A DNA stretch of 21,480 bases from an uncultured Clostridia bacterium. Lineage in GTDB: Bacteria; Bacillota; Clostridia; Christensenellales; CAG-138. The stretch is from NCBI GenBank assembly GCA_937915925.1, contig CALGGM010000228.1, positions 1-21,480 of the forward strand, written 5' to 3'. Each line of letters opens with the position of its first letter. Position 1 is the stretch's first letter. Shown piece by piece: positions 1-7,742 of this stretch. The notes beneath the pieces are model-generated. The model made no database searches and was not told where the DNA came from. It was given only the letters and a program-made list of their open reading frames with translations. A program made the translations under genes and the position numbers.

Positions 1-2
1 CG

Positions 3-1010
3 GAGGAAGAACAGAACTTCAGCATGATCATGAAGATGCTCTCCTACGCCGATGTGCGTGAGGATAAGGAAACGTATGTATCGGCGCTTGATCTGCTGTT
101 CAAGCAGCTCGGCGACAATCAGCCCATGCATATTGCCGTAAAGCAGTATCGGATCTACAAGCAGGCGGCAGGCAAAACGGCAAAAAGCATCAACATCTCT
201 TTGGCGGTAAGATTGGCGGCATTCAATATGGATCAGATCTGCTCGATCACCGACCACGACGATATGGGTATCAGCGAACTGGGGAAACAGAAAACAGCGA
301 TCTTTGCTGTCATTCCCGATAACGACACCTCATTGTCCTATCTCGTCGGTATGCTCTATACACAGATCATTCAGGAGCTCTACTACCAAGCCGACCATGT
401 GTATCACGGACGGCTGCCGATCCATGTGCGGATGATCCTCGACGAGTTTGCAAACGTGTCTCTGCCGGAGGAGTTCGACAAGTCCCTTGCTACCATGCGC
501 TCCCGCGAAATCAGCGCAACGATCATTGTGCAGAACCTCGCGCAGTTAAAAGGACTGTATAAGGAGCATGGTTGGGAAACAATCACTGGCAACTGCGACA
601 CACTGCTCTATCTCGGCGGCAACGAACAGAGCACCCATGAGTACATCTCAAAGCTATTAGGCAAGGAGACGATCGACACGCGCACCCACGGGCTAACGAA
701 AGGCAAGAGCGGAAGCTACTCGACCAATATGCAAACGACCGGGCGCGAGCTCATGACACCCGACGAAGTTCGTTTGCTGGACAACAGCAAGGCGCTTCTC
801 TTTATCCGCGGTTTTCCTGCGGTGATGGATGATAAGTACGATCTGAATCACCACCCGAACATTCACTTGACTGTCAACGGCGGCTATCCGCCGTACATTC
901 ACAAAGGACAGTCCTATTCCTATATCCCGTTTAACGAAGCATTTAACTTCGACAACGCTGAACAATACATTCTACTCGATGAAAATGAAACGGAGGAAAC
1001 CACTATATGA
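3..1010 (+). CDS. virD4: VirD4-like type IV coupling protein, C-terminal part (CD1115 family), 5' truncated by window edge
   Basis: The frame is open from base 3, before the first internal ATG at 24, so this is the C-terminal part of a longer protein cut by the window edge. Coupling proteins of the VirD4/TraG family are hexameric inner-membrane ATPases that pass the relaxase-DNA complex to the secretion channel. The Walker B motif is visible at bases 432-455 (MILDEFANV), followed by the conserved QNLAQL stretch and a GNCDTLLYLGG segment typical of the family; the Walker A motif must lie upstream. The stop overlaps the next start as ATGA, which implies translational coupling in the transfer operon. 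The family assignment is secure from these motifs and the gene order; the exact ICE subfamily is inferred. Confidence 0.93.
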   Translation, partial: EEEQNFSMIMKMLSYADVREDKETYVSALDLLFKQLGDNQPMHIAVKQYRIYKQAAGKTAKSINISLAVRLAAFNMDQICSITDHDDMGISELGKQKTAIFAVIPDNDTSLSYLVGMLYTQIIQELYYQADHVYHGRLPIHVRMILDEFANVSLPEEFDKSLATMRSREISATIIVQNLAQLKGLYKEHGWETITGNCDTLLYLGGNEQSTHEYISKLLGKETIDTRTHGLTKGKSGSYSTNMQTTGRELMTPDEVRLLDNSKALLFIRGFPAVMDDKYDLNHHPNIHLTVNGGYPPYIHKGQSYSYIPFNEAFNFDNAEQYILLDENETEETTI

Positions 1011-1309
1011 AAATGACCAAACGAACCCGCATGATCTTCTGCATCTTCTGCGCGATCGTACTTACCCTCTCCTTTGCGACCACGGCGTTTGCGGACGATG
1101 ATCCGATTCAGGTTGTCAACAATCTCAGCGACTTCATCTTCGGATTTATCCGTGCGATCGGTATCATCCTGCTCGGCTTCGGTATCCTGCAGCTCGGTCT
1201 CAGCTTGAAGTCGCATGACCCGTCGCAGAGAGCAAACGGTATGCTGACGATTGCTGGCGGTATCGTCATTACCTTTACGAAAGAGATCCTGTCTCTGATC
1301 ACCGGTTGA
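1007..1309 (+). CDS. VirB2/TrbC-like small membrane protein of the transfer apparatus
   Basis: This 100-residue protein has a positively charged N-terminus, a hydrophobic Sec signal (about residues 9-28, ending TTAFA before DDDP) and then two hydrophobic segments (about 45-63 and 80-98) separated by a short polar loop. That is the layout of VirB2/TrbC pilin subunits and of the small Maff2-like proteins found at this position in Clostridial conjugative elements. Its ATG overlaps the virD4 stop by four bases and has a GGAGG at 992-996; an ATG two codons later is the alternative start. Position between the coupling protein and VirB6 supports a structural role in the channel or pilus. I cannot tell pilin from another small channel protein by sequence alone. 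Confidence 0.75.
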   Translation: MKMTKRTRMIFCIFCAIVLTLSFATTAFADDDPIQVVNNLSDFIFGFIRAIGIILLGFGILQLGLSLKSHDPSQRANGMLTIAGGIVITFTKEILSLITG

Positions 1310-1317
1310 TTTCATAA

Positions 1318-1539
1318 CGACAGTACAGGCTGTCGGGAAGAGTGGCAGAATCCGTGTTGTTCGTCCCCGAAGCTATACTATCGTATGTGAGGGGGCGAAA
1401 ACACGGATCATTTGCGGCGAAACGAATCAAAGAAAAGGCGCGTCTTTTCAACCTGTTTGTATTCTCTTTCAACAGATCGCCGCAAATGGTCTGGCCTCTT
1501 TTACGGCAGCCTGAGGGCAGGCACAATGCCTGCCCTGCC
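1318..1539 (+). promoter_or_regulatory. Highly structured leader between the VirB2-like gene and virB6
   Basis: This gap is packed with inverted repeats. Stem 1 pairs 1318-1323 with 1330-1335. Stem 2 pairs 1350-1368 with 1392-1408 (ATCCGTGTT with AACACGGAT, then TTCG/CGAA and CCCC/GGGG). Stem 3 pairs 1406-1420 with 1477-1491 (15 bp with one wobble) and holds an inner hairpin, 1432-1437 with 1444-1449. Stem 4 pairs 1515-1523 with 1527-1535 (GGGCAGGCA, loop CAA) and is extended by 1505-1509 with 1535-1539. Stems 2 and 3 share bases 1406-1408, so they partly compete. The AAGGAGG and TTG start of virB6 follow directly. An in-frame ORF extends back to 1342, but its residues are low-complexity and unlike a membrane channel protein, so I read this as RNA structure. 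Function is unknown. Confidence 0.5.
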
Positions 1540-1557
1540 AAAAAGGAGGTGACGCTT

Positions 1558-2397
1558 TTGCAGTCATCCGGTAACTGGATCATAGACATTCTGAACTACA
1601 CACTCAACTTCTGGTCAGAAGCCATGCAGACCATCTGGACGCTTCTGACCACCTCTCCGCAGAACATCCGCGGCGGCGCTGTATGGAGCGCAATCGCCAA
1701 CATTCAAGGCGGGCTGAAAGCCATCGCGTATGCGCTGCTGGTTCTGTTCTTTATCGTTGGTGTCGTCAAAACGACCACCAACTTTGCGGAGATCAAGCGT
1801 CCGGAAGTTGCGCTGAAGCTATTCATTCGCTTTGCCATTGCGAAAGCGGTTGTCGGCTACAGTATGGATATTCTGACCGGTATCCTTAAGATCGGGCACG
1901 GCATCCTCAATAACATTTCCGGTCATGCAGGAGGCGTTCTGACAACCGGCATTACGCTCCCGGATGCGATCGCACAGAAGATCAATCAATGCTCCTTCCT
2001 TGACAGCATTCCGCTGTGGATCGTAGCGCTGATCGGTGCGCTTCTCGTAACGGTACTGTCATTCGTTATGATTCTCACCGTTTACTCGCGCATCTTTAAG
2101 ATCTTCATGTACACCGCCGTTGCGCCGATCCCGCTTGCGTCGTTTGCAGGCGAAGGCACATCCCAGGTCGCACGTCAGTTCCTGAAGTCGTATGCCGGGG
2201 TTTGCCTGCAGGGTGTCGTTATTATCCTTGCCTGTATCGTCTATTCAGTGCTGACGGAAAACCCGCCGATCAATACGAACGGAGATGCGACAACCGTTGT
2301 ATGGGCGTTCCTGTTCCAACTGATCTTCAACTTCCTTGTCCTTGTCGGCGCGGTGAAGATGAGCGATCGGGTGGTCAAGGAAATGATCGGGTTCTAA
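1558..2397 (+). CDS. virB6: VirB6/TrbL-like conjugal transfer channel protein (CD1112 family)
   Basis: VirB6/TrbL proteins are polytopic membrane components of the T4SS translocation channel. I place the start at TTG 1558, eight bases after the GGAGG at 1545-1549; the open frame reaches back to 1342, but that part lies in the structured leader. From TTG the product is 279 residues with about five to six hydrophobic segments, including ones near LVLFFIVGVV, WIVALIGALLVTVLSFVMIL and VVIILACIVYSVL, and the family-typical stretch IFMYTAVAPIPLASF. It ends in a short amphipathic tail. The stop overlaps by four bases the end of a convergent minus-strand gene. Family is secure from the hydrophobic pattern, this core motif and operon position; residue-level function is not visible. 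Confidence 0.88.
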   Translation: MQSSGNWIIDILNYTLNFWSEAMQTIWTLLTTSPQNIRGGAVWSAIANIQGGLKAIAYALLVLFFIVGVVKTTTNFAEIKRPEVALKLFIRFAIAKAVVGYSMDILTGILKIGHGILNNISGHAGGVLTTGITLPDAIAQKINQCSFLDSIPLWIVALIGALLVTVLSFVMILTVYSRIFKIFMYTAVAPIPLASFAGEGTSQVARQFLKSYAGVCLQGVVIILACIVYSVLTENPPINTNGDATTVVWAFLFQLIFNFLVLVGAVKMSDRVVKEMIGF

Positions 2398-2705
2398 ACC
2401 GTTCCCTGTTTGCGCTTGATAGTTTCAATGATCGCTCTTGCTTCAAACTCCTCTAACGCTCTTTCGGCGCGATGCTCACGGATCTTTCGGATCAAAGACA
2501 CAATCCATGACAGCACACACAAGCCAATCAGACCGTAGAGTATTCCCATAGAGAGCGCAGGATTTCGGGTACTCCAGCCCGGGAAGAAGAACGCGACCAC
2601 AAGCGCATACAGCAGCGGAACGCTCAACCTCAAAGTTCCTGCAATACGGAACAGGATGCCGATCAAGAAAAGTGCTGCACAACTTACAATCAAAATCATA
2701 TACAT
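2394..2705 (-). CDS. Small three-helix membrane protein encoded antisense inside the transfer operon
   Basis: The product (103 residues from ATG 2705) has three strong hydrophobic segments (about 2-20, 30-46 and 53-72), then a charged, probably helical tail rich in R, E and K. The AAGGATGG just upstream suits ATG 2705; the first in-frame ATG at 2717 directly abuts that site and is less likely. It is convergent with virB6 (four-base overlap at the stops) and divergent from prgI, so transcription of the transfer operon would run antisense across it. Its clean membrane-protein pattern argues for a real gene; the plus-strand frames here have no better candidate. No family recognised. It could be a regulator of transfer, an entry-exclusion-type protein or an accessory channel part, but none of these is shown. 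Confidence 0.6.
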   Translation of the reverse strand: MYMILIVSCAALFLIGILFRIAGTLRLSVPLLYALVVAFFFPGWSTRNPALSMGILYGLIGLCVLSWIVSLIRKIREHRAERALEEFEARAIIETIKRKQGTV

Positions 2706-2783
2706 ATAAATCACCATCCTTCAATTAGAAAATACCATATTCGGTGATCCTTATTGAGGATGTCGATTGGAAAGGAAACCCTT

Positions 2784-3137
2784 TTGGAAATCAAAATCAA
2801 CAAAGAAATCCGCGACTATCAGGAATCGATCTTCATGGGCTTATCGCTGCGCCAGTTCATCTTTGCGGTACTGGCGGTCGGCGTTGCAATCGGCGTGTAT
2901 TTCGGGCTCCGAAACGTGCTCGGCACGGAAACCGTCAGCTGGCTGTGCGTCGTTGCCGCGTTCCCGTTTGCGATTCTCGGCTTTGTGAAATACCACGGCA
3001 TGAACGCAGAACAGTTTATCCGGGCATATATCCAGTCCGAGTTCCTTATGCCAAAGCAACTGACCTCGAAGCCCACGAACCTATATGCCTCGATCCTGTC
3101 AAGCGGAAAGCTAAAGGAGGTGCTGCGCGTTGATTAA
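2784..3137 (+). CDS. prgI: PrgI family protein of the conjugative T4SS
   Basis: PrgI family proteins sit in the membrane next to VirB4 in Gram-positive conjugation systems and are usually taken as VirB3-like partners. The start is placed at TTG 2784, just after AAAGGA (2771-2776), which gives the usual family N-terminus (EIKINKEIRDY) and a 117-residue product; the frame is open back to 2754 but those codons have no ribosome binding site. Two hydrophobic segments form a hairpin (about residues 24-42 and 50-66), followed by a soluble C-terminal part. The stop overlaps the virB4 TTG start by eight bases, so translation of the two is likely coupled, fitting a stoichiometric membrane-anchor/ATPase pair. 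Confidence 0.88.
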   Translation: MEIKINKEIRDYQESIFMGLSLRQFIFAVLAVGVAIGVYFGLRNVLGTETVSWLCVVAAFPFAILGFVKYHGMNAEQFIRAYIQSEFLMPKQLTSKPTNLYASILSSGKLKEVLRVD

Positions 3138-5463
3138 AACACTCAATCAAATACTGAAGTCTGAGAAGGAACCGTTCAAGGTTCCTTCTTCTGTACAGGA
3201 AACCATCCCGATCAGAAAGATCTGGAAGGACGGAACCTTTCAGGTCGGCAACAAGTTCTCCCGCACATTCCGATTCACGGACGTCAATTACTCCGTTGCG
3301 GCGCGAGACGATCAGCTTGCCATGTTTCTGGCATACTGCGAGCTGCTGAATGCGCTTGAGATCGGTGCGACAACCAAGATCACAATCAATAACCGGCGCA
3401 TGACGAAGAGCAGTTTTGCAAGGAACCTTATCCAACACGCAGACGACGGTCTGGACGAATACCGTGACGAATACAACAGCATGATCATGGACGCCGCCAT
3501 TCGCGGCAACGGGATTCTGCAGGAAAAGTACATCACGGTATCGGTCATCAAGAAATCCTACGAGGAAGCAAAGACCTTCTTCTCCCGCGTCTATACCGAG
3601 CTTGCTTCCCGCTTTGCCGGTCTGTCCTCTAGACTGTATGAAATTGATATTACGGATCGAATGCGCGTGTTCCACGATTTCTTCCGGATCGGACAAGAGG
3701 AAAGCTATCACTTCGATCTCGGAGATCTCATGAAGCGCGGGCACTCGTTTGCGGACGCGATTTGTCCGGACAGTATGGCGGTCAAAAGCGATCATATCAA
3801 GATCGGGAAGAAATACGCCCGTGTCCTGTATCTGCAGGAGTTTCCGTCGTTTCTCAAGGATTCCATGGTATCCGAACTCTGCGACATCAACAGGAATCTC
3901 ATGCTGTCGATCGACATTATCCCGATCCCTACAGATGAAGCGGTCAAGGAGGTCGAGCGCAAGCTGCTCGGCACGGAAACGGAGATCACGAACTGGCAGC
4001 GCAAGCAGAACAAAAACAACAATTTTTCCGCGGTCGTTCCGTATGATCTCGAACAGCAGCGCAAGGAATCAAAAGAGTTCTTGGACGATCTCACATCCCG
4101 CGATCAGCGCATGATGTTCGTGACCGTCACACTTGTTCATGTTGCCGACAGCAAGAAGCAGCTCGATACCGACACGGAAGCGCTGCTCTCCGTTGCGCGA
4201 AAGCACATTTGTCAGTTTCAGACGCTGAAGTATCAACAGCTTGACGGGCTGAATACCACGCTTCCGTATGGGCTACGGAAGATCAACGTGCTCCGAACGC
4301 TGACCACGGAATCCGCCGCGGTCTTTATGCCGTTTCAGGCACAGGAGATCAATCATCCGGAAGGAATCTACTGCGGTCAGAATGCGATCAGCAAGAACCT
4401 GCTGTTTGTCAACCGCAGTTCACTGTTGAACGGCAACGGGTTTGTACTCGGTGTGTCCGGTTCCGGTAAATCCTTCTTCGCAAAGGACGAGATCATCCAG
4501 CTTGTTCTTCGTAACCAGGGCGACGTCATTATCATTGACCCGGAACGCGAATACGATCGACTTGTCCGTGCACTCGGCGGCGAGGTCATCAATATCGCTG
4601 CCGATTCCAAGAATCACATCAATGCTATGGATATGGAAGCTGAATACGCGGACTCCGAAAATCCAGTTCTTCTGAAGAGCGAGTTTATTCTATCGCTCTG
4701 CGAACAGCTTGTCGGGAGCGGCAAGCTCTCAGCAAAAGAGAAGTCGCTGATCGACCGCTGTACGCAGATCGTGTACCGCCCGTTTATCAAGCGCGGCTGC
4801 ACCGGCAAGGTGCCGACGCTCAAGGACTTCCACAAGGAGCTTTTGAAACAGCCCGAACCCGAAGCGAAGGACGTCGCTCTTGCGATCGAGCTGTTTACGG
4901 ACGGTTCGCTTGATACCTTTGCAAAGCCCACCAACGTCAATACGGAAAGCAGTCTGATCTGTTACGACATCCGCGATCTCGGCAAGGCGTTGAAGACGGT
5001 CGGTATGCTAGTTGTTCTCGATTCCATCTACAATCGAATCGTACGGAACAAGAAGAAAGGTCGTCCGACCTATGTGTTCATTGACGAGATCTATCTGCTG
5101 TTTGCCAACGAATACAGTTCCAACTTCCTGTTCGAGCAGTGGAAACGCGCGCGGAAACACAACGCCTGCTATACCGGCATTTCGCAGAACATTGAGGATC
5201 TTCTGCAGTCGCACACTGCACGGACGATGCTCGCAAACAGCGAGTTCATTACGCTTCTGAATCAGGCGGCGACGGACCGGATCGAGCTTGCAAAGCTGCT
5301 CGGTATCTCCGAAACACAGCTATCCTACGTCACCAACGCAGACGCCGGCAAGGGCCTTCTGAAATGCGCGGGGAATATCGTACCGTTCGAAAATCACTTC
5401 CCGAAAGATACGAAGCTTTACAAGGTCATGACGACCAAGCCGAAGGAAACGATTGAGGTATAA
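3130..5463 (+). CDS. virB4: VirB4-like conjugal transfer ATPase (CD1110 family)
   Basis: VirB4 is the universal T4SS ATPase that energises channel assembly and substrate transfer at the inner membrane. This 777-residue protein has the normal length for the family. Walker A is GVSGSGKS at residues 441-448, preceded by the N-terminal VirB4 domain; Walker B is YVFIDE at 648-653, and the motifs GISQNIEDLL and FITLLNQA follow, as in VirB4/TraC/TraE ATPases. The start is TTG 3130 with AAAGGAGG at 3113-3120; it overlaps the prgI stop. A hairpin with a T-run follows the stop at once, so this may mark a step-down in operon transcription. All catalytic motifs are intact, so it should be functional. Confidence 0.96.
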   Translation: MIKTLNQILKSEKEPFKVPSSVQETIPIRKIWKDGTFQVGNKFSRTFRFTDVNYSVAARDDQLAMFLAYCELLNALEIGATTKITINNRRMTKSSFARNLIQHADDGLDEYRDEYNSMIMDAAIRGNGILQEKYITVSVIKKSYEEAKTFFSRVYTELASRFAGLSSRLYEIDITDRMRVFHDFFRIGQEESYHFDLGDLMKRGHSFADAICPDSMAVKSDHIKIGKKYARVLYLQEFPSFLKDSMVSELCDINRNLMLSIDIIPIPTDEAVKEVERKLLGTETEITNWQRKQNKNNNFSAVVPYDLEQQRKESKEFLDDLTSRDQRMMFVTVTLVHVADSKKQLDTDTEALLSVARKHICQFQTLKYQQLDGLNTTLPYGLRKINVLRTLTTESAAVFMPFQAQEINHPEGIYCGQNAISKNLLFVNRSSLLNGNGFVLGVSGSGKSFFAKDEIIQLVLRNQGDVIIIDPEREYDRLVRALGGEVINIAADSKNHINAMDMEAEYADSENPVLLKSEFILSLCEQLVGSGKLSAKEKSLIDRCTQIVYRPFIKRGCTGKVPTLKDFHKELLKQPEPEAKDVALAIELFTDGSLDTFAKPTNVNTESSLICYDIRDLGKALKTVGMLVVLDSIYNRIVRNKKKGRPTYVFIDEIYLLFANEYSSNFLFEQWKRARKHNACYTGISQNIEDLLQSHTARTMLANSEFITLLNQAATDRIELAKLLGISETQLSYVTNADAGKGLLKCAGNIVPFENHFPKDTKLYKVMTTKPKETIEV

Positions 5464-5469
5464 AAGTAT

Positions 5470-5497
5470 GGGAGCGGGCTTCCGCTCCCTCTTTTTT
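5470..5497 (+). terminator. Intrinsic terminator-like hairpin between virB4 and the NlpC/P60 gene
   Basis: GGGAGCGG (5470-5477) pairs perfectly with CCGCTCCC (5482-5489) across a four-base loop, followed by a run of six T (5492-5497). This has full intrinsic-terminator form but lies only eleven bases before the next co-directional start. It probably attenuates rather than ends the operon, unless an unseen promoter drives the downstream pair. Confidence 0.75.
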
Positions 5498-5507
5498 GGA
5501 GGGAAAC

Positions 5508-7727
5508 ATGGAAAAGAAAAAAGTCAAAGAACGTCAACACATGAAAGCTCCAAAGACGGCTGACGCTTCCCGCAAGCTTCCGCGGCACATGAAAACCGGC
5601 TATCGCAAGGTGGACGAACAGACCGTTCCCGCAGACGAGCGCTACGAATCCGAGTCTGATTACGCAACGCAGAAGTCCGAGCAGTACACCTATGAAGCTG
5701 CTTCCGTTGCTTATTCCGGCACAAAGAAAGCCGTAAAGAAAGTCAAAGAAAAGGTTGAAGACAAGATCCGTGACAAGGTGGAAGATCTGGAGAATCGGCG
5801 TGAACAGAAGGAAGCGGAACGGTTGGAGCAGAACCAACCTCGAACAGAAACCCGGACATCAAATCAGCAGCAAGCGGCTGAACCACACCAACCATCAAGC
5901 AATCCTTCGGTTCAGTCTGAACTTCGTTTCGAAACATCCGGTCACGAGATCATACCGAAAGAAAAAGCCAATGTGCTTCAGCAACGATTCAATCAGCTCG
6001 AACCAAAGCAATCAGATGAACCATCCTTTCGGTCTTCTCGCCCTGCGCCGCAAGAGATTACTCCGCAGCAGAAAGCAGAGATCTTGCAGAATCAGCGAAT
6101 CGAACCAAAGGAAAAGGCGTATGAGCATCTGCCGGATGGCTCTGCGTCGACGAATTACGATACTGCAATAAAACCGCAGTACGAACGCACTACGCAAAAA
6201 GGAGGAGATCATCATGCGCTTCAACAGACGGAGCAGCAATCGCACTCCGTCGAGAACAATCAACGACTGTTCCGTTCCGATCAGCGTCCAGCACAGAAGA
6301 CGAATGCTGCAGGTCAAAGATCTGTTTCATCGGTCAAACAAGGCGCGAAAGGAACCGTTAAAACAACCGAGAAAACGGTAAAAACAACCGAAAAGTCGGT
6401 CAAGACCGCCGAGCGATCCGTCAAAACCGCAGAGAAATCTGTCAAAACAGCGGAAAAAGTCGGCGAGAAAGCAGCAAAGGCGGCTGAAAAAGCAGCAAAG
6501 GTTGCGAAAGAGGTCGCCGTCAAAGCAGCAAAAGCCGCGCAAAAGGCGGCGGAGATGACCGCAAAAGCGATCCAAGCTGCCGTAAAAGCGATCATTGCCG
6601 CGATCAAAGCACTTGTCGCCGCGATCGCCGCTGGCGGTTGGGTTGCAGTCGTCATTATTCTTGTCATTGCTCTTGTAGCGGCAATTATCTGTGTTTGTTT
6701 CGGTCTCTTTTGGTCGAACGATGCTTCGCCGGAGGGTCCAACTATGACCGAGATCGTGACACGCATCGACCACGGATACAAAGACGCGATCGAACAACGC
6801 ATCAAGAGATTTGAAAAAGAGATCGACCACGATGAGTTCGAGGTCGTTTACAGAGGTGATAACAACGACGGAGATTCCGCTACGGTCAACAACTGGATCG
6901 ACGTACTGGCGGTTTATTCGGTGTTGTCTACTACAGGAGAAAACCCGATCATTATCCTTGTTCCGGATGACGAATGCGAACAGCGACTGCGGGACGTGTT
7001 CTCAGTCATGAACGCGGTCGGCTTTACCTATGAGCTTCACGAGGTAGTCCCTGAGAATGCTCCAACACCAACGCCCGACGAGGACGGCAACACACCGGAG
7101 CCGGAAACGGTCACACAGTTGATCGTCAATGTACATCAGCGGTCTATGACCTACCGGGAAGCTGCAGAATACTATCACTTTGATGAATCGCAGATGCAGC
7201 TTCTGGAGGAGATGATGTCCCCGGCATACACCAAATACTATGCCGCGCTGATCGGCGTCGATCTGCTCGGCGGCGCGGACTATACGGAGATTATCAGCCA
7301 CTTACCTTCCAACAGCAAAGGAGCTGACGTTGTTCGTGCGGCGTTGACAAAGCTCGGTTGTCCCTATGTATGGGGTGCAAAAGGCAGTACAAAGTTCGAT
7401 TGTTCCGGTCTCGCATACTGGGCGATCCACGAAGTCGATCCCGAACTCGGAGATCATATGTACACCAATGCTGCAGGGCAGGCGAAATACTGTTACGACC
7501 GCGGTTTGCTTGTTGCGTGGTCAGAACTGGAACCGGGCGATCTTGTCTTTTGGGTCAACAAGAAATGTGAGGGCTGCCACCGTTGGAAGGAAATTCACCA
7601 TGTCGGTATCTATGTCGGCGACGGAAAAGTTGTTGAAGCATCCAGCAGCAAAGGCTGCGTCGTCGTGCGGGATCTATGGCAGACCAAAAACTACCCGATC
7701 ATTATGTTCGGAAGACCATACCAATAA
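5508..7727 (+). CDS. Membrane-anchored NlpC/P60 peptidoglycan hydrolase of the transfer apparatus (CD1108 family)
   Basis: The start is ATG 5508 after GGAGGG; a TTG four codons earlier lies inside the ribosome binding site. The 739-residue product has a long charged, Q/E/K-rich N-terminal region (about 1-280), a tandem KTAEK heptad block (283-317), an Ala/Lys-rich helix, one membrane segment (about 376-402), an extracellular linker domain (413-605) and a C-terminal NlpC/P60 domain (606-739). The catalytic cysteine is visible in DCSG (C632) and the histidine in HHVGIYVG (H698). Such proteins cut peptidoglycan to let the conjugation channel cross the wall, the Gram-positive counterpart of VirB1. 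A long cytoplasmic part before the membrane segment is typical of this ICE family. Together with the sortase downstream it forms the wall-facing part of the operon. Confidence 0.9.
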   Translation: MEKKKVKERQHMKAPKTADASRKLPRHMKTGYRKVDEQTVPADERYESESDYATQKSEQYTYEAASVAYSGTKKAVKKVKEKVEDKIRDKVEDLENRREQKEAERLEQNQPRTETRTSNQQQAAEPHQPSSNPSVQSELRFETSGHEIIPKEKANVLQQRFNQLEPKQSDEPSFRSSRPAPQEITPQQKAEILQNQRIEPKEKAYEHLPDGSASTNYDTAIKPQYERTTQKGGDHHALQQTEQQSHSVENNQRLFRSDQRPAQKTNAAGQRSVSSVKQGAKGTVKTTEKTVKTTEKSVKTAERSVKTAEKSVKTAEKVGEKAAKAAEKAAKVAKEVAVKAAKAAQKAAEMTAKAIQAAVKAIIAAIKALVAAIAAGGWVAVVIILVIALVAAIICVCFGLFWSNDASPEGPTMTEIVTRIDHGYKDAIEQRIKRFEKEIDHDEFEVVYRGDNNDGDSATVNNWIDVLAVYSVLSTTGENPIIILVPDDECEQRLRDVFSVMNAVGFTYELHEVVPENAPTPTPDEDGNTPEPETVTQLIVNVHQRSMTYREAAEYYHFDESQMQLLEEMMSPAYTKYYAALIGVDLLGGADYTEIISHLPSNSKGADVVRAALTKLGCPYVWGAKGSTKFDCSGLAYWAIHEVDPELGDHMYTNAAGQAKYCYDRGLLVAWSELEPGDLVFWVNKKCEGCHRWKEIHHVGIYVGDGKVVEASSSKGCVVVRDLWQTKNYPIIMFGRPYQ
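6354..6458 (+). repeat. Tandem 21-base repeats encoding KTAEK heptads
   Basis: Five consecutive 21-base units encode variants of the heptad S/T-V-K-T-A/T-E-K/R (residues 283-317 of the NlpC/P60 protein). They run into a degenerate A-A-K/E-K-A stretch that continues to the membrane segment. The heptad phase and alternating charge suggest a long helix or coiled coil in the cytoplasmic part. Length variation between related elements would be expected from slippage. Confidence 0.8.
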
Positions 7728-7742
7728 GCGAAAGGGAAACCC

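Noticed and set aside
1342..1557. In-frame N-terminal extension of virB6 (72 extra residues)
   Set aside because: It lies in a region full of RNA stems, has no ribosome binding site at its start, and is unlike a VirB6 N-terminus; a clear AAGGAGG with TTG follows at 1541-1560.
3046..3795. A 249-codon minus-strand ORF opposite virB4
   Set aside because: The plus-strand VirB4 frame is beyond doubt here, and the minus-strand product is Arg/Val-rich without recognisable motifs.
6354..6458. CRISPR-like array
   Set aside because: The 21-base repeats are directly adjacent without spacers, in frame, and encode heptads.
6314..6830. Two long minus-strand ORFs of 163 and 167 codons
   Set aside because: They are opposite the KTAEK/Ala-Lys repeat block of the NlpC/P60 gene; the repeats remove stops in other frames. 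No ribosome binding site and low-complexity products.
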